This document shows, one piece after another, positions 1-23,800 of a stretch of 64,000 bases of DNA. How positions within the stretch are numbered: position 1 is the first letter of the stretch; each line of letters starts with the position of its first letter. Source of the DNA: Casuarius casuarius (taxonomy: Eukaryota; Chordata; Aves; Casuariiformes; Casuariidae); NCBI GenBank assembly GCA_003342895.1, contig PTFA01000020.1:5907644-5971643 (forward strand), given 5' to 3'. A model generated the notes under the pieces. The model was not told where the DNA came from, searched no databases, and worked only from the letters and a program-made list of their open reading frames with translations. Both the position numbers and the translations under genes were made by a program.

Positions 1-393
1 AATTTGATGATATTTCAAAAACTGTGGTAGGTTTTCAGAATAGGTTGGAGAAGCTCATAAGATGATTCATTTCTTGAAAAGCAAATGGTTTTTGGGGAGA
101 GGGGAGGGTCAGTAGCTTGGGTTTTTAAGGCTCTCAGATGCTTACATTAAAAATAATGCTGTGAAGAAACCTTGGAGACTTCAGTCAAGCAGAAAAAAAA
201 AGTGTTAATCTTTGAGTCTTCCAAAGACACCTCATGTTTATTCCCTTGTATAATAATCTGTGTATACTGATTGTTTTTTCAGATGACCTGGATCAGGTAA
301 TAACTTTGGAGTTTGAGCATCTAGAAGAGAGAATATCTGCACTGCTTCTGTCTATTGACATGTTCAGTATTTCAGCTTCCAAAATACATTTAA

Positions 394-11585
<11,192 letters not shown>

Positions 11586-11820
11586 ATGCAGAATTTTTGT
11601 AATCACTAAATTTAAAAAAGTAGTTCTTTAATTTACGGGTCTTCATAAGATGTACTGTATAATGCTCAACTATTATGTCATTAAAGGACATGGGGTTCAT
11701 CTGTTTACTGAACTAGAAACATAGTACTTAATGTAGTTTCACTTTTTTAAATGCAACAGCTGTGCTGAATTTTTTTTACCATTAACACTTGAAGTAATAA
11801 ATAGGCTTCATTTATTAATA
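11586..11820 (+). other. SMARCA5: SMARCA5 3' UTR
   Basis: This is the non-coding tail after the TGA. It is AT-rich, with an ATTAAA at 11680-11685 and a better AATAAA at 11796-11801. The 3' end is inferred from the second signal. Confidence 0.6.
11796..11801 (+). promoter_or_regulatory. SMARCA5: SMARCA5 polyadenylation signal AATAAA
   Basis: This canonical hexamer lies about 210 nt after the stop codon. Cleavage is expected near 11,815-11,830, followed by a T-rich element at 11,834-11,842. The ATTAAA at 11680-11685 could give a shorter 3' UTR. Confidence 0.6.
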
Positions 11821-12237
11821 AGGCTTCGCTGGACTTTTTTCGTAAATGTTTCCACTTGAATACCCATTTATTTAGTCACCCAAAACCGTTTTTACCTTAG
11901 TGAACACTGTTTTTCCATTATGATCAATAGAATAATTTAAGTGTTTTTTCTTGATATAAGTCACCCCCTCCCATGTCCCCACCCCCGATCAAACCCAATT
12001 TTTGGAAATTCTGTGGCTTTGACTTTTACTTTACTGAACTTTATTTTACCGCGCAAACATGCTGTGTCCTGAGACATTACAGGGAAAGACAGGCCTTTAC
12101 CGCCTCAGGAATGTCTGATCAACATGTTATTTGGAACAAAATGAAAACATTTTTCTGCTTACAATATGTGCTAGCAGAAAGGCAAGTAACACTACGTTTG
12201 TACTTAATTAGACTGGCCTAAGAATGGTAGCACTGGT

Positions 12238-12243
12238 TTTATT
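12238..12243 (-). promoter_or_regulatory. FREM3: probable FREM3 polyadenylation signal AATAAA
   Basis: On the - strand AATAAA lies in the context GCCAATAAAACCAGTG, about 2.04 kb past the stop, with a likely CA cleavage position shortly after. It is the first canonical hexamer I found downstream of the stop on this strand. Other copies at 12040-12045, 11867-11872 and 11811-11816 are alternatives. Confidence 0.45.
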
Positions 12244-13047
12244 GGCAAACAGCAACAAGTCAGGACACAAAACAGTATATATAACAGCCCCTTCTTACAA
12301 ACAGCTGTGATAAATACAGAGATGGTCTTGCTTTCTGTGGAAAAGAAGAGCTGCTGAATCTAAGCTGTGCTAGATGCTGTATTATCATCTCACAGCCAGG
12401 CCCCACTGTTCAACTGAGCTAGTCAAACGGTACCACTCAGGACTGTGCGGTGCTTTCCTACTCATGTCTTTGGCACATTATCACAGCGACTAAATTCTGT
12501 CTTCCTCAGTGCCATCATGTAATTTAGCATAATTTTGGAATTCATGGAGGGAGAACAAAGTCTTGAGTTGAGAATTGTTTTACTCAGTTTTGGCTCTTTC
12601 AAGAGCAGTAATTGAAAGGCATCATTGTTGGGTAAACATGGAGGCCTGAATCCCGAGCAAACCACCTCTTTTGAACTCTCTTGAACTTTGGCAACTCGAG
12701 ACTTAGGAAAAAGCTAAGAATTCACACATGTAAATTTCATGTACAGCAGTACTATTCTTACTGGTACATTAAGTAAGTTTCTGTTTGCAGTTAGCTAATT
12801 TGCAGACACCAGATGAGAACAGGTTGAGTAACAATATTTTGCTCTTTAAAAAGTCAAAAGAACTTACTATGTAGAGCAGAGTTAAGAGTCAAGTCACAAA
12901 AATCTACACGCTGTAAGGTCCTGGCAGCCTTAGGAGAAGACATCATTCTAAATAGGACTTATATGTAATGTCACCTAAACAAAAATGCTGCAAGAAGACT
13001 GAAGACTTCTTTTAAAAGCATGCCTCTGTGCCCCTCCCAGTCGTTCT

Positions 13048-13061
13048 CCCCCCCCCCCCCC
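13048..13061. repeat. poly-C run
   Basis: Fourteen consecutive C on the + strand, within the inferred FREM3 3' UTR. Confidence 0.9.
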
Positions 13062-13428
13062 AAAGTCCCAAGACAAAGCAAAACAACAAGCCATGATAGT
13101 TTACAACCAGCCTACACAGAAAAAGCATTCTTTGGAGGAAAGGGAGAGGAAGGATGTATTAAACAAGTGGCTGAGCAGCAGTTCGTTTGTGTATCCAATT
13201 TTCAAGTGCCAGTATGCAGATGGGGAAATAAGCCAAACACTAACTTCCCAAATTGTGTTCTACTAGTAATATAAACTCCATTTTTTTTTCAGATAGAGGT
13301 AAAACAAATCAAAATTTTTGCTGTATAAGTGGTACAGTTAAGTTGTCTACTTCCAGAAAAAGGCATGACAACTGACAAAATACACTACCTTTTAGAAGTA
13401 TTTGCCCATATTTAGATGCTATTTTTTT

Positions 13429-13484
13429 ATATATATATGTGTGTGTGTGTGTGTGTTTATATATATATATATATATTTATATAA
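13429..13484. repeat. compound (TA)n(TG)n(TA)n microsatellite
   Basis: About ten bases of TA, about nine TG units, then about 25 bases of TA/TTTA repeats. The flanking TA blocks can pair with each other around the TG block. Confidence 0.9.
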
Positions 13485-14280
13485 AAAAGCAAGGGCAATT
13501 CTAATAAGGGTAATTATCACACAATATGGGAAAACTGTCATAAGTCGTGTTGTACTAGAACTTCTTTAAGAGTTTCTGAAAGCACTTACTTATGTCAGTA
13601 TCTACGCCTTAATACTAGTGTGGCTTTAAAATATAGTTCTCATTCTTACTAATCACACAGCTATAGTATAATGTTCTCCTTATAATTACAGCAGAGCAAT
13701 TACTGTAATTACAACCATACCTGTGTGAGTCTCCTGCTGCTGTCCATAGGGCTGAGGTCCTTGTTGAAATTTAAGACAAACCTGTTGGTATCATTCATTT
13801 AAAAGAACACTATCTACTACTTACCTTCCATTTTCTAGTACTAGTAACTCCTTCCTACCCAGAAGTAATTATTAAAAAGAAAAACAGAAAAAAAACATAG
13901 TTTTATGAAAGCTAAATGTATCTGCAGCTAAAAAAACAAACAAAAAAAACCCCCCATCCCTTTAAGCACCAGCTTTCTATAATGGATATAAGGCACATTT
14001 ACAGCTGCATATTCAAAACATTACTAGGTTTAAAAGAAAAAAGTATAATCTGTTCATGAAGTACTAGTTTGAATTCTATACATAAGTAAGTCGTTCACAT
14101 CTGAACCTAATACACACACTCTGTCAGCAACAGCTGTCCAGCAATAATAATGCATGACTTCTAGCATTAGAAACAAAGCAGCCAATTGCCTGTGCAAAGG
14201 AGTCATCCAAGAGCTAGATTTTGAGAGTCTGCTGTTTGATGAAATCACACATTTTAGAAGACAAGCACCAGAGAAACTGG

Positions 14281-14811
14281 CTAGACTTCTGAGCTGTCAC
14301 TGCTGCTGGGGCGTGTGGTCATAGTTTCCCTGCTGCTGGAGTAGCTAATGGTTGCTTTGCTTTTCCCAGCAGAGGGCTGTTGCCTTTGTTTCAACAAAAA
14401 GACAGCTAGGAGCACAGTGCACACCAGAAACAGCAACCCTATCACTCCTCCAGTAACAAGTACAATATTATTTTCAGAGTCCTTGTTTGTGATTTCCAGA
14501 ACTGGCCTGTGATACAGCATGCTGGTTGGGAACACGTCTTTCTGGATGACAACAGCTTTGTTGGAACGGTCAAGAGCAATATGCCGAATGTTTGTGCCCC
14601 TGTTTTTATCTGCTCCAATGTCTTGCATGAAGGCAGGGGTGTCTGGCTTGGCTCTTCTGCTGCGTTTCAAGGCTGTGGCATTAACTCTGCTGTTAGCAGA
14701 GGCCAACACGTGGTGATAGTCAAGGCTTCTTTTGCCGTTGTGCCTATTTGCATTTTCTTTTGATCGGATCATGTAAATGGTGTGAATGTACCATTCTCGG
14801 CCTGCTGCGAC
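14281..14811 (-). CDS. FREM3: FREM3 terminal coding exon (furin site, transmembrane helix, PDZ tail)
   Basis: The acceptor is CCCTTTAAG before 14811. The exon encodes [20 protein letters not shown], a sequon NAT, then KRSRRAK (the furin-type motif RSRR, 14653-14664). A conserved [15 protein letters not shown] follows. The transmembrane helix, about 25 residues beginning [15 protein letters not shown], is at 14392-14466, followed by KQRQQ on the cytoplasmic side. The serine-rich tail ends DSSEV (SSEV at 14284-14295) and TAG. Visible residues 1248-1423. The family members FRAS1 and FREM2 bind GRIP1 through the same kind of C terminus; that this protein does so is inference. Confidence 0.95.
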   Translation of the reverse strand, partial: VAAGREWYIHTIYMIRSKENANRHNGKRSLDYHHVLASANSRVNATALKRSRRAKPDTPAFMQDIGADKNRGTNIRHIALDRSNKAVVIQKDVFPTSMLYHRPVLEITNKDSENNIVLVTGGVIGLLFLVCTVLLAVFLLKQRQQPSAGKSKATISYSSSRETMTTRPSSSDSSEV

Positions 14812-17800
14812 CTTAAAGGGAAAAAGAAAAAAAAGGGAAAACAACCGCCCCACCACACACATGCATTTAATGGCAGAAATAGGCACTTGGAGGTAAGATT
14901 CGTCTTTTCTTAATGCAGACTTCTAACCTAGGTCAGATAAACTGTATCTTTTAAGTGTCTATTTCTTTCTAGTGTTTATGTAGGAAGGCTATTGCAACTA
15001 CTTAGTGCAGACCGGTCTTAATTTAGGTGAGAACTCAGCCTAAACCCCACCTTAGGGGAACCAAATAAATGGCTGGAATTAGGAGATTTGAATTCACCTG
15101 ACCTAAAACAGGATGCATAGTTGTTCTTTTTATTTCATATCATATATGAACAGACTACCATTTTTTCCTTTTTTTTTTTCCAGTTGCAAGCAAACTCAAT
15201 CCAATTTCTTTGTTTTTCTCCGCTGTAAAAAGGTCCCTATGGTAAGCTAAACCAGTGACTTCTGATCCCAGTCACAGGTGTACGTGTCCTCAAAACCAGC
15301 AAGGCTGCGGAAGAGTACCTGCGTATTACACAGCAATGCTGGTCATGGTCTCTACACTGTCAGCAGGAGGGAACAAAGTAAACATGTTGCTAAAGGAAAA
15401 TAAGGACCCATGTCATGTATTAAAAAAGCACTTCCAAATACGGCTGCCCAAATTATAGTTGGTTCTTATGTAAAATATTTGAGAATGACAGAAAAAGTAC
15501 TATCACAGAGCCCATGATTACCAGTATCTTCTTTTCTCCGCTTCAGGCTTGTGCCATGAAAGAACGTTTCTGCGATATACTTATCAGACAACTTACCTGG
15601 AAGAGTGGAGCAGATGATAGGCTGAAACCATCAGAGCCGGGCTGTTTTACTAAAGGAAAAGCATCTGCATGATCAACTGCTAGCGTAGCATGAAATTCCA
15701 GGTCTCCAAAGACTCTTGCTTGGGTCTCAGGTTGAGCTTTGTCCTAAAAGGAGTAAGTTTAGTATTTCCAGATTCACTCGGAAATCAGCAGCCTGAAAAG
15801 CACGTTATGTGAACTCTTAATTTACATACCAGGATCTTGAATCTGTACAAGAGGGAAGGCGAGTCGGCCAGACAGCCGTATTCCTGATTGTCTGGACTGT
15901 ACTTTGGCACATACCCGTCAGCGCCGGTGCAAAGGAACACCTTCTCAACGGTGCAGCTGAAGGAGTCGCCGAGGTTCTGAACCGGATCCACCATCACTCG
16001 GCCATAGATTTCAGATCCTAGCAAACCGGAGTCATACATGTTACGTTATACTAGTCAATTTAAAATTATTAAAGCAGCGTATTACCAAACCACTCTGACC
16101 GTATTGTTAAAAATCGCCTAGCTTTGAGTGTATTTCCCTTTGCACATGAAGACAGTAAGTTCCATGACTGTTACTAGTAATTTATCATGGGCTTTAGTGT
16201 TTTCTCTGTTACAGTTTGGACTGACCTGTGGGTCTTAAAATGCAGCCCTTTTCAAGCAAGCTTTTCCCTTCTCTTCACTAGAGGGCAACCCATATTCACA
16301 TACAAAAAAGTTACCCAACCTGATAACTATTATATCAAGCAAAATAAAGTTCTTAACAGCATTTGTATTTCAGACCAATACCTCAAATAAGGGAACCATT
16401 AAAAGCAAAATTAATTCTGGTCCAATACTGCACCTGATCACAGCTCCAGGCGAGTACAGCGCATGGGAGCACCTGCTTCGGGCAGAACTCAAAAAAGCAA
16501 GAGAGTCTGAATCAGCAGTTTGGCTGTAGCCCAATCCAATTTCTGCATTTCTGACTAGAATGAACTAAGCACTGAAACTACTTAGCCCTGTCAAAACAGG
16601 GCAAAAAGTTCAAGCCCAGGCAGCTTCAAAGCCAAACAACTAGGGCGAGAGAGGAATCTGTGATTATGCAGTAGTTGAGCAAGGGTTTTTGCAGAACTGC
16701 AATGTCAGATTCGGGCACCTAAACTCTGCACCTACCTTTGAATTCTTTTCCCATCAGATCCCATAAACAAAACCAAAGCCTCTTTCAGTTATACTAAATT
16801 ACATCATACTTTACTGCTTCTGTATTTTACTTTTCTGCAATGGAAATACATGTACACAAAACAAATGTGTTGCTAAAGGGGTTACAAAAAACAGTAAAAT
16901 ACATAGCTGGTGCTTGTTAAAAGTGGTGCTGCTTTTAGCCTTCACGACAGGCTGACTGCACAACTGATTTTTATTTATTTATTTATTTTTACCTTCAGTA
17001 AAGGCCACATCAGCACCATCTCCAAATCCCATTGACCCATCAGATATCCAAAGCTCCTTTTTGGACAGCAGGAACATTTGAGTATTTAGACTGAACTCTG
17101 CTGCCACTGGGTCACTGACCTGTGGGGAAAAGTGAAATTAAACGATGGAAAAAAATCATAGCTGTAGCTTTACAAAGATCATTGTTTACCACTGTCATAG
17201 TAGCAATGTATGTTTTCATTGCTTTTCAGTAGTACCCAGGACTTCTAAACATCATTCCTACACACGGTGTCTCCTATTCTCTGATTCTTACCATGGCCCA
17301 TTAAAACACCTAATTGTGCTTTATTTCAAGGTTTCTAAGTAAAACAGTGCCAAGTGCACAGCAGATGTCTCTTTCCTCAGCTACAGGCCAGCAATATATT
17401 TTTCAGTGGCATGTGCAAAAGTTACTGAGAGAACAGCGCTGTGAGCAGGAGGCCAATAAAACTAGATCGAGCCCAGAACCTGGACCAACCCCAACTCATT
17501 TCACCGAAACGACCATCCACACAGTCACACCAGCAATCTCAGGACAAGAAACCTCATCTGCTGCCACCCAGATGCTCCAGGCAGCTGTTCTGTTTGGGAC
17601 TTGAAAGCCATGTGCAGTCTGCCAGGATACGCAACCTGGCCAATGGCCCACACCTGGAGACCACTGGGAAGCGGCCTGCAAGCAGGTTAAACTTCTCCAG
17701 GGTGACAGCAGGTCACCGCCAGTCACCACCTTTCCGCTTCCCCCGCTGCTCATACAGCTGCAGGCTGGAGGGCCACCATGGCCCAGAGAGTACTTGGGAG

Positions 17801-20800
17801 CGAGCAGGCGGGGGCCTTCAGCCCGTGTGCTCCGCAAAGCCGGCTCTCTGGGGCGCTACCGAACCCCTGGGCGCGCGATGCTGGGACAAGCACAAGGTCC
17901 GCGATTCCCCAACACAGAAATAAGGTAAGGAATTAAACAGCCTCATGCCTCTAGGTAAGATCTTATTTACTGACTACGATAAACGCAACCTCCAGTGATA
18001 ACTAAAGATAAGGGTGTGATTATATTCAAAGAGTGAAATTAATGCAAATATGCAAGTCTCACCACAACCACAGTTATTCACCTCTGCACCAAATCATTTT
18101 CATTTTCCTGTGTAGCATTCTTTCCTGTGTTACAAGGTGGCAGCATGAAGACTATTGATGAAGTGTTATTTTTAAATTAAAATTGCATTTCAATTCCATG
18201 CCAATTATTTTGAGCAAACAAGATTGAGACATTCAGTTAATTTGTACATAATACAATTGTCTCTACACTTGCCAAGGCAGTCAAAACTGGATAACGAAAA
18301 GTGGAGCTCTAAGGCTCAAAAAAGGTTGAGCAGCTCTGGCTGACACTGACTAGTCCTCTGAAGTGCCCCATGCTTTTGAAAAAAACATCAGGTAATTAAT
18401 GTACTGACTGAAGGATGCAATGTTATTCTAAGAGGTTTTAAAAGGTCAAAGGTAAATCTCAGATTTAGAGTTCTCAGGCTCCAAATGCTAAGTCATTCCT
18501 CATACTAACGGCAAAGGAAAATCTGGCCTCTATATCATTGTGTGGTATTAAGTTAGCACTACTCGGTGGGCTGCGTTTTTTTTGCTTTAATGTATACAGG
18601 AAAATTGTCACGCAGCCACTAATTCTGAATGAAGTGTTTCTCACTGGTTTAGAAAAAGACCTTCTCAATATAACTCTATTACACTGATTCTCAGCTTTAG
18701 AAATCAACCTTGGGACTACAACATTCCTCAAGAAAACAATCTTACTTTGAAAAAAAAACCCAGCCAGGTAGTCAGGAATCGGATGGGCTATGAGGTAAAT
18801 AAATGGAAAAATAAGAGTTTAATTATTGAAAAAAATCACTTAGTTTGATTTATCTCACCTAAGAAACTGAGATCTCTAGCAGTCTAAAAACACTGTAAAA
18901 CGCTTCATCTGAAGCCATCTGACATGCTCCACTTATTTTCTCCTGACAACAGCATTACTTAGGCCAGAGCGTCTCTTTCAGTAGTTACAGAACACCTGCC
19001 CTCCAGCCTAAATTTGTTTCCAGCCAGTTTTGCCCATTAAGTTTTGTGGAAAAATATGCAGCTCCTAAGAAAAATGCTGTACCTGCTGGAACCTGATGTC
19101 CACATCAAAGGCAATTGGCTCCTGTGGGTTGCAGATGACAGGAAGGGCATATTGCTGGCTGGGCGCAGCGGTACAGGGGATAAATTTCACAGTGTAAGTA
19201 CCTGAGTAATCTCGTACCTGGGAAAAAATTGGAGAAATGAGCATTCTCCACAGTCTTTGAACAACCACTTTTTCAGCTCACGTTGCCCCTGAGGCCAAGC
19301 TGAATTCCCAGGAGCAACCTAAACACTTTCACAAACCTGGTGCTCCACTTCGGGAAGCATCTGCACAAGCACTGCCGGTGCACATCTACAGCATAGGCAA
19401 GGCACTGACACACGCTGCCTCTCTTCTAGTCCGAAAACTGAGGACAAATAACACATACCCACTAACAGGCCTTTGAGGGACTGACCTTGCCTTGGTAGTG
19501 GTGGGAACCAAACATGCCAAATTTGCCCAAATCTAACACACTAAACTTGTCTGAAGGGGAGATAACTTTTGCCATCTTTTCTGTGTGAATGCAAACGGCC
19601 CCTTTCTTGCCAGCTCAGTGAGAGCTGAGCAGCTGGGTTATGCCTTTCTCACAGAAACAAGATACTTTAAGCGGGCCTCTCTTGCCCTGTTTCAGAGGCA
19701 CAGGCTCCTGGGGCACAGTGGTTCCCATTGACCCCGGAGCTCAGCAGGAGCTAAGAAACTTTGTCACACATAGGGAAAGGATCATGCCTCTAAGAACAGC
19801 AGCAGCAGCTCTTGGATCACAGTTTCCTGACAATGCCGAGGGAGATAATGTTTCTCATAAAGGCAAATTCTTCAAGAGAGGCCACCGCTCCAGCACTAGC
19901 CTGCTTAATGAATGGTGTCTGCTAGCATTAGCAGGAGCAGGGATTCAGGCCTCTGGACTTGAAACCCAAGGACACCAGGGACTGACTGTTCATTATATAA
20001 TGAAAATACAGAGTGGTAAGTTCAGGGCTACTACATATGATTCTATCCAAATGAGTTGATGCTGACCAATCTTACAGTGCAGATGGCTGCATAGAAAATA
20101 TATTAAAAACTGACAGTTCCCTTTGCTTCCCTAGGTTCAAGCCTGAATGTAAACTCACAGCAAAGTCAGAGATAAAACTCCACTGCTGCACAGGCTGGTG
20201 GAAGGTTGGCTCACTTCTTAACAGACTGAGCGTAAATGTGAGGCCAGGGTGGTCAGCAGACATCACCATTGATGACAGAGATGTTCCTGAAAGAACAAAA
20301 GACAAATTATAATTTGCCATAATTAATAGTAATGTTTGGCATGGTATAAAAGCAGCACACATAAGTAAAGAAACGAGAGCAGAAAGGAATTAACCAGCGC
20401 TCCAGGAAAGAAAATGCCTTCGTTACTTATTTCCCTTCTATGCTGAGACGGACCTTTTGCTGTAAAATACCTTTCCCCTCTGCTGGGCAGACAGTGCTAG
20501 AGACACCCTGGCTAGCACAGGCGGACAGGCCAGGTACATACCTGGGTGAGACATCACCAGCTGGCCCCAGAACCGAATCTCCGTTCGGAAGTTCACCACT
20601 AGTCGCCCTTCGTCATTGATCCGCATACTCGTGGGATAGAGGGATCCTAGCGAGGAAAAAAAACCACAGTGCTTACCGCTGACATTTCCAACGTACATTT
20701 TTAAAGGAAGTCTCCTTAGATATTTTCTGTATCTGGAGATCTGAAACACTTTGGTAAAGCTCTGGTGCTCTTTGGAGAAATTAAAACCTGTCCTGTTGAT

Positions 20801-23800
20801 TGTTTTGAGACATCTCCAGACCCACCAACTTCAAAAGAAATGCACCGATTTATACGAGCTGACAGTCTACTCCACCAGGACACATTTTTTTCTCCCTTGT
20901 GCTAGCATAAGACCAGACTCACCTGCAGTATATCCGCATATGCTGATGTAACAGAGTGCAGGCAGGAAAAGGATGGAGTCTAGGACTTTCTTCCCCTCAC
21001 ACAGACACCAAAGCTACTTGCTCCAGTAAGGTCCCTTTTGCAGGCATTCAGACACTTCCACTGCACAGGGCTGTATGTAAATGCTTCCACTGCTCCTTAA
21101 CTCTGTACCAATTCAGCACTGGAGTCTTATGCCCATAAGAACACCTGCTTTAGAGTTGATACGTGTACTAATTTGTCTAATTTTTGATAGATTAAAAGCA
21201 GCATGCACTTGAGAGAAGATTCAAAACATCTAATTTAATAACATATGGCATTAAAAAACAAACATCATGGTCCTTTGGGTGCATGTTTTAAGTAGGGGAG
21301 TCAGGCTGGCTGTTACTGTGTATGAGATTCTCAAGGCTAAAAAGCATCTTTATTGACTGCATGGCTCCCACCAGCAGAAAGTGGAGCACGGTGGAGTTTA
21401 ACAACAAAGAACAGCTCACCTTGGAGCTGTGATTCCGGAGGGCTGCCTATCCCGTCTTTCCATAGGATAGCAGTGTCGTACACAAAGGTGAGTCTCAGTT
21501 CAGACTGCAAGTCAAAATGCTGCCAGCCACCAACTGCAGCAGGGGAGTGGAAGACATAGGAGACATGAAGGGGCAACCGCAATGTGACATATGACTGCAC
21601 CAGATTTAAGACCTGAAAAACATTGAGGTACAGGGTTATGGCATGCAATCTGAAAAAAATGAGCTTTACTGCAAACCTTGCATTCTCATGAATTGCACTT
21701 TTTAAATCTAAGCAAAAAACCCGCATGAAAATACTTTTCATCTCTTTATTGACATCACTTTTTTTTTTCTGATCCTGTGCACAACCTTACCTGATAGTGT
21801 CTCCAAAACTTTGCCAACATAACAGTGCTAGTGCCTCTCCAGACAAAAAAAAATAAAATAAAATAAAATAAAAGGTCTAGCAGAGCTTTTCCTTTACTTT
21901 GGAAAAGAAAATAGCCTCCTAAACAAACTCCATGGAAGTCAAAGGTGGCCTAAAGGAAAATTACAGATCAGAACCACCAGCTTCCTAGGATGTTAAGGAA
22001 TCAAATCTATGTTCATAAATCAGTCTTGTAAGTAACACTTACCATTACAATAGACTCAACAGATTTTGGCACCCTGACACACTGCTGACGCTGACTACAG
22101 TCTGAGTTTTAAAGTTCTCTCTCTCCCTCTCTACCCCCCCCATCTACCAAGCAGCCAGAAAAAGATGGCCAAGCAGATAATTAGTAAATAATACTCTTTG
22201 GATACCGAGTATCAATTGAAAAGGTAACAGTTTAGCACTTATAAAAATGGCAAAGTGATCAAGCTGCTGAAACAGGACTGATTCAAGGCAGTATTGCTCT
22301 ACAGTCCCCTGGAATTACCCCTAACACGGATGCAATTGCTATAGGGCCCTTGTGCGTTGGGTTACTAAGTAACCGCAATGTGCTGTTGAACACTGCTCAG
22401 GGGAGCAACCATGCCTGCTCTGTGGTCAGTGCTGAAGTAATTCATATCAAAGATCTGGAAAGGTGGCCTATTTTACTCATGAGGGTAGAAACCCGTATTT
22501 TGGGTACAATTTTTTTTCCTTATCAACCAACCTTTTTTTATTTAGACTATCTCACCTATTTGACAGCTCTGCCCAAATCCTGAAATAGCTGCACTGTACA
22601 TCTGCCAATTTTAAATTAGAGCTTCTAATGTAAAAACTGCAGGTTTTTTTAAAGTGCTTCTTTCTATACCCTTAGAATACACATAGAGGGTCAATAACAT
22701 ACCTTACACATACAGTTTACTTCTATAAGGCCATAACGCTATAGTCTCTCCTTTGCATTCACTGACACATGGAATTTGGCTCATAGCACAAGCACATGCA
22801 CAGTCTGGAAAAGCTCTTTGGGTCAAAAAAACAGAGTTTCTAAAAATCCAGGCTAAGAACGCCAGCTCAATTAGCTGTGCTCAATTACAGGGAAGAAAAA
22901 TGAATCATGACTGGGCAGAAAAATACAATGCATAGGAACAAGTCTGTACTTCTAAAACATTTATGCTAAGGAAACATGTAACAAACTGTCTGCATAGTGA
23001 CTAAACCCTTTCTCGTGTAATCCTTAGAAACACTTTTTGCTTGGACTTGTTCTTCCAAAGACTAGTGGTGGGAGAGGAAGGCGCTTCAGTGCCACACACC
23101 TGCCCATCTGTGCCAATGGAGCCACCGCAGTCAGTCAGCAGCTCAGACATATCATAGTAACTGTTGAACTCCCACAGGCAAGCCTCCAGGTTGAGGTTCC
23201 GGTAAAAACGCAAGGTTTTAGCAGATCGCAGAGCACTGCTATACTGGTAAGGTGATGTTTCTCCAACCACTTTGGCATTCTTAGTTCCCGTTGTTATAAA
23301 GCCATGTTTGGTCTGGATCTCATCATAGTCCAGTAGGTTGGAGCATGTGTGGTGTCCCACGCGAGTGCCGTCTGGACTAAGCGTTAGCTCGAAGTTGGAT
23401 AAGGGGCGTGTGGAGATAACTGGCAACATTCCTGAAACACAGAAGCCACACGATCCATTAGCATCCTGAATGGAAGGGCGCATTCAAAGTATTCATTACC
23501 TGCTTGTGAACATATTTTTAGTGCTGGAGTCTGGAAATGTAAGAGATTGGGATGTCCAAGGTTTCATCCATACATTAACTTTGCAATTGGTAAGTTGTTG
23601 CTTAAACACAGACCATTCGTGGTTTGATGCAATGCAGCAAACAACTGCTGTGTTTGAACATGTCTGCTAAGCATGTTCAGCACATTCTGGCCTATCCCTG
23701 GTTAGAACCAAAATACTGCTCTTACTTTGAGAGACAAACCTGCTGGAGAGGAAAGGTCCAAAGCAATGTGTGCTAAGTAAGAGGCTGCTCTGGCCACTCA

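Larger units (their letters stand above)
12225..14280 (-). other. FREM3: FREM3 3' UTR (inferred extent)
   Basis: This is non-coding sequence between the TAG and the probable polyadenylation signal. It contains a C run (13048-13061, a G run in the transcript) and a compound TA/TG microsatellite at 13429-13484. No open frame here resembles a known protein. The extent is inferred from one hexamer only. Confidence 0.45.
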
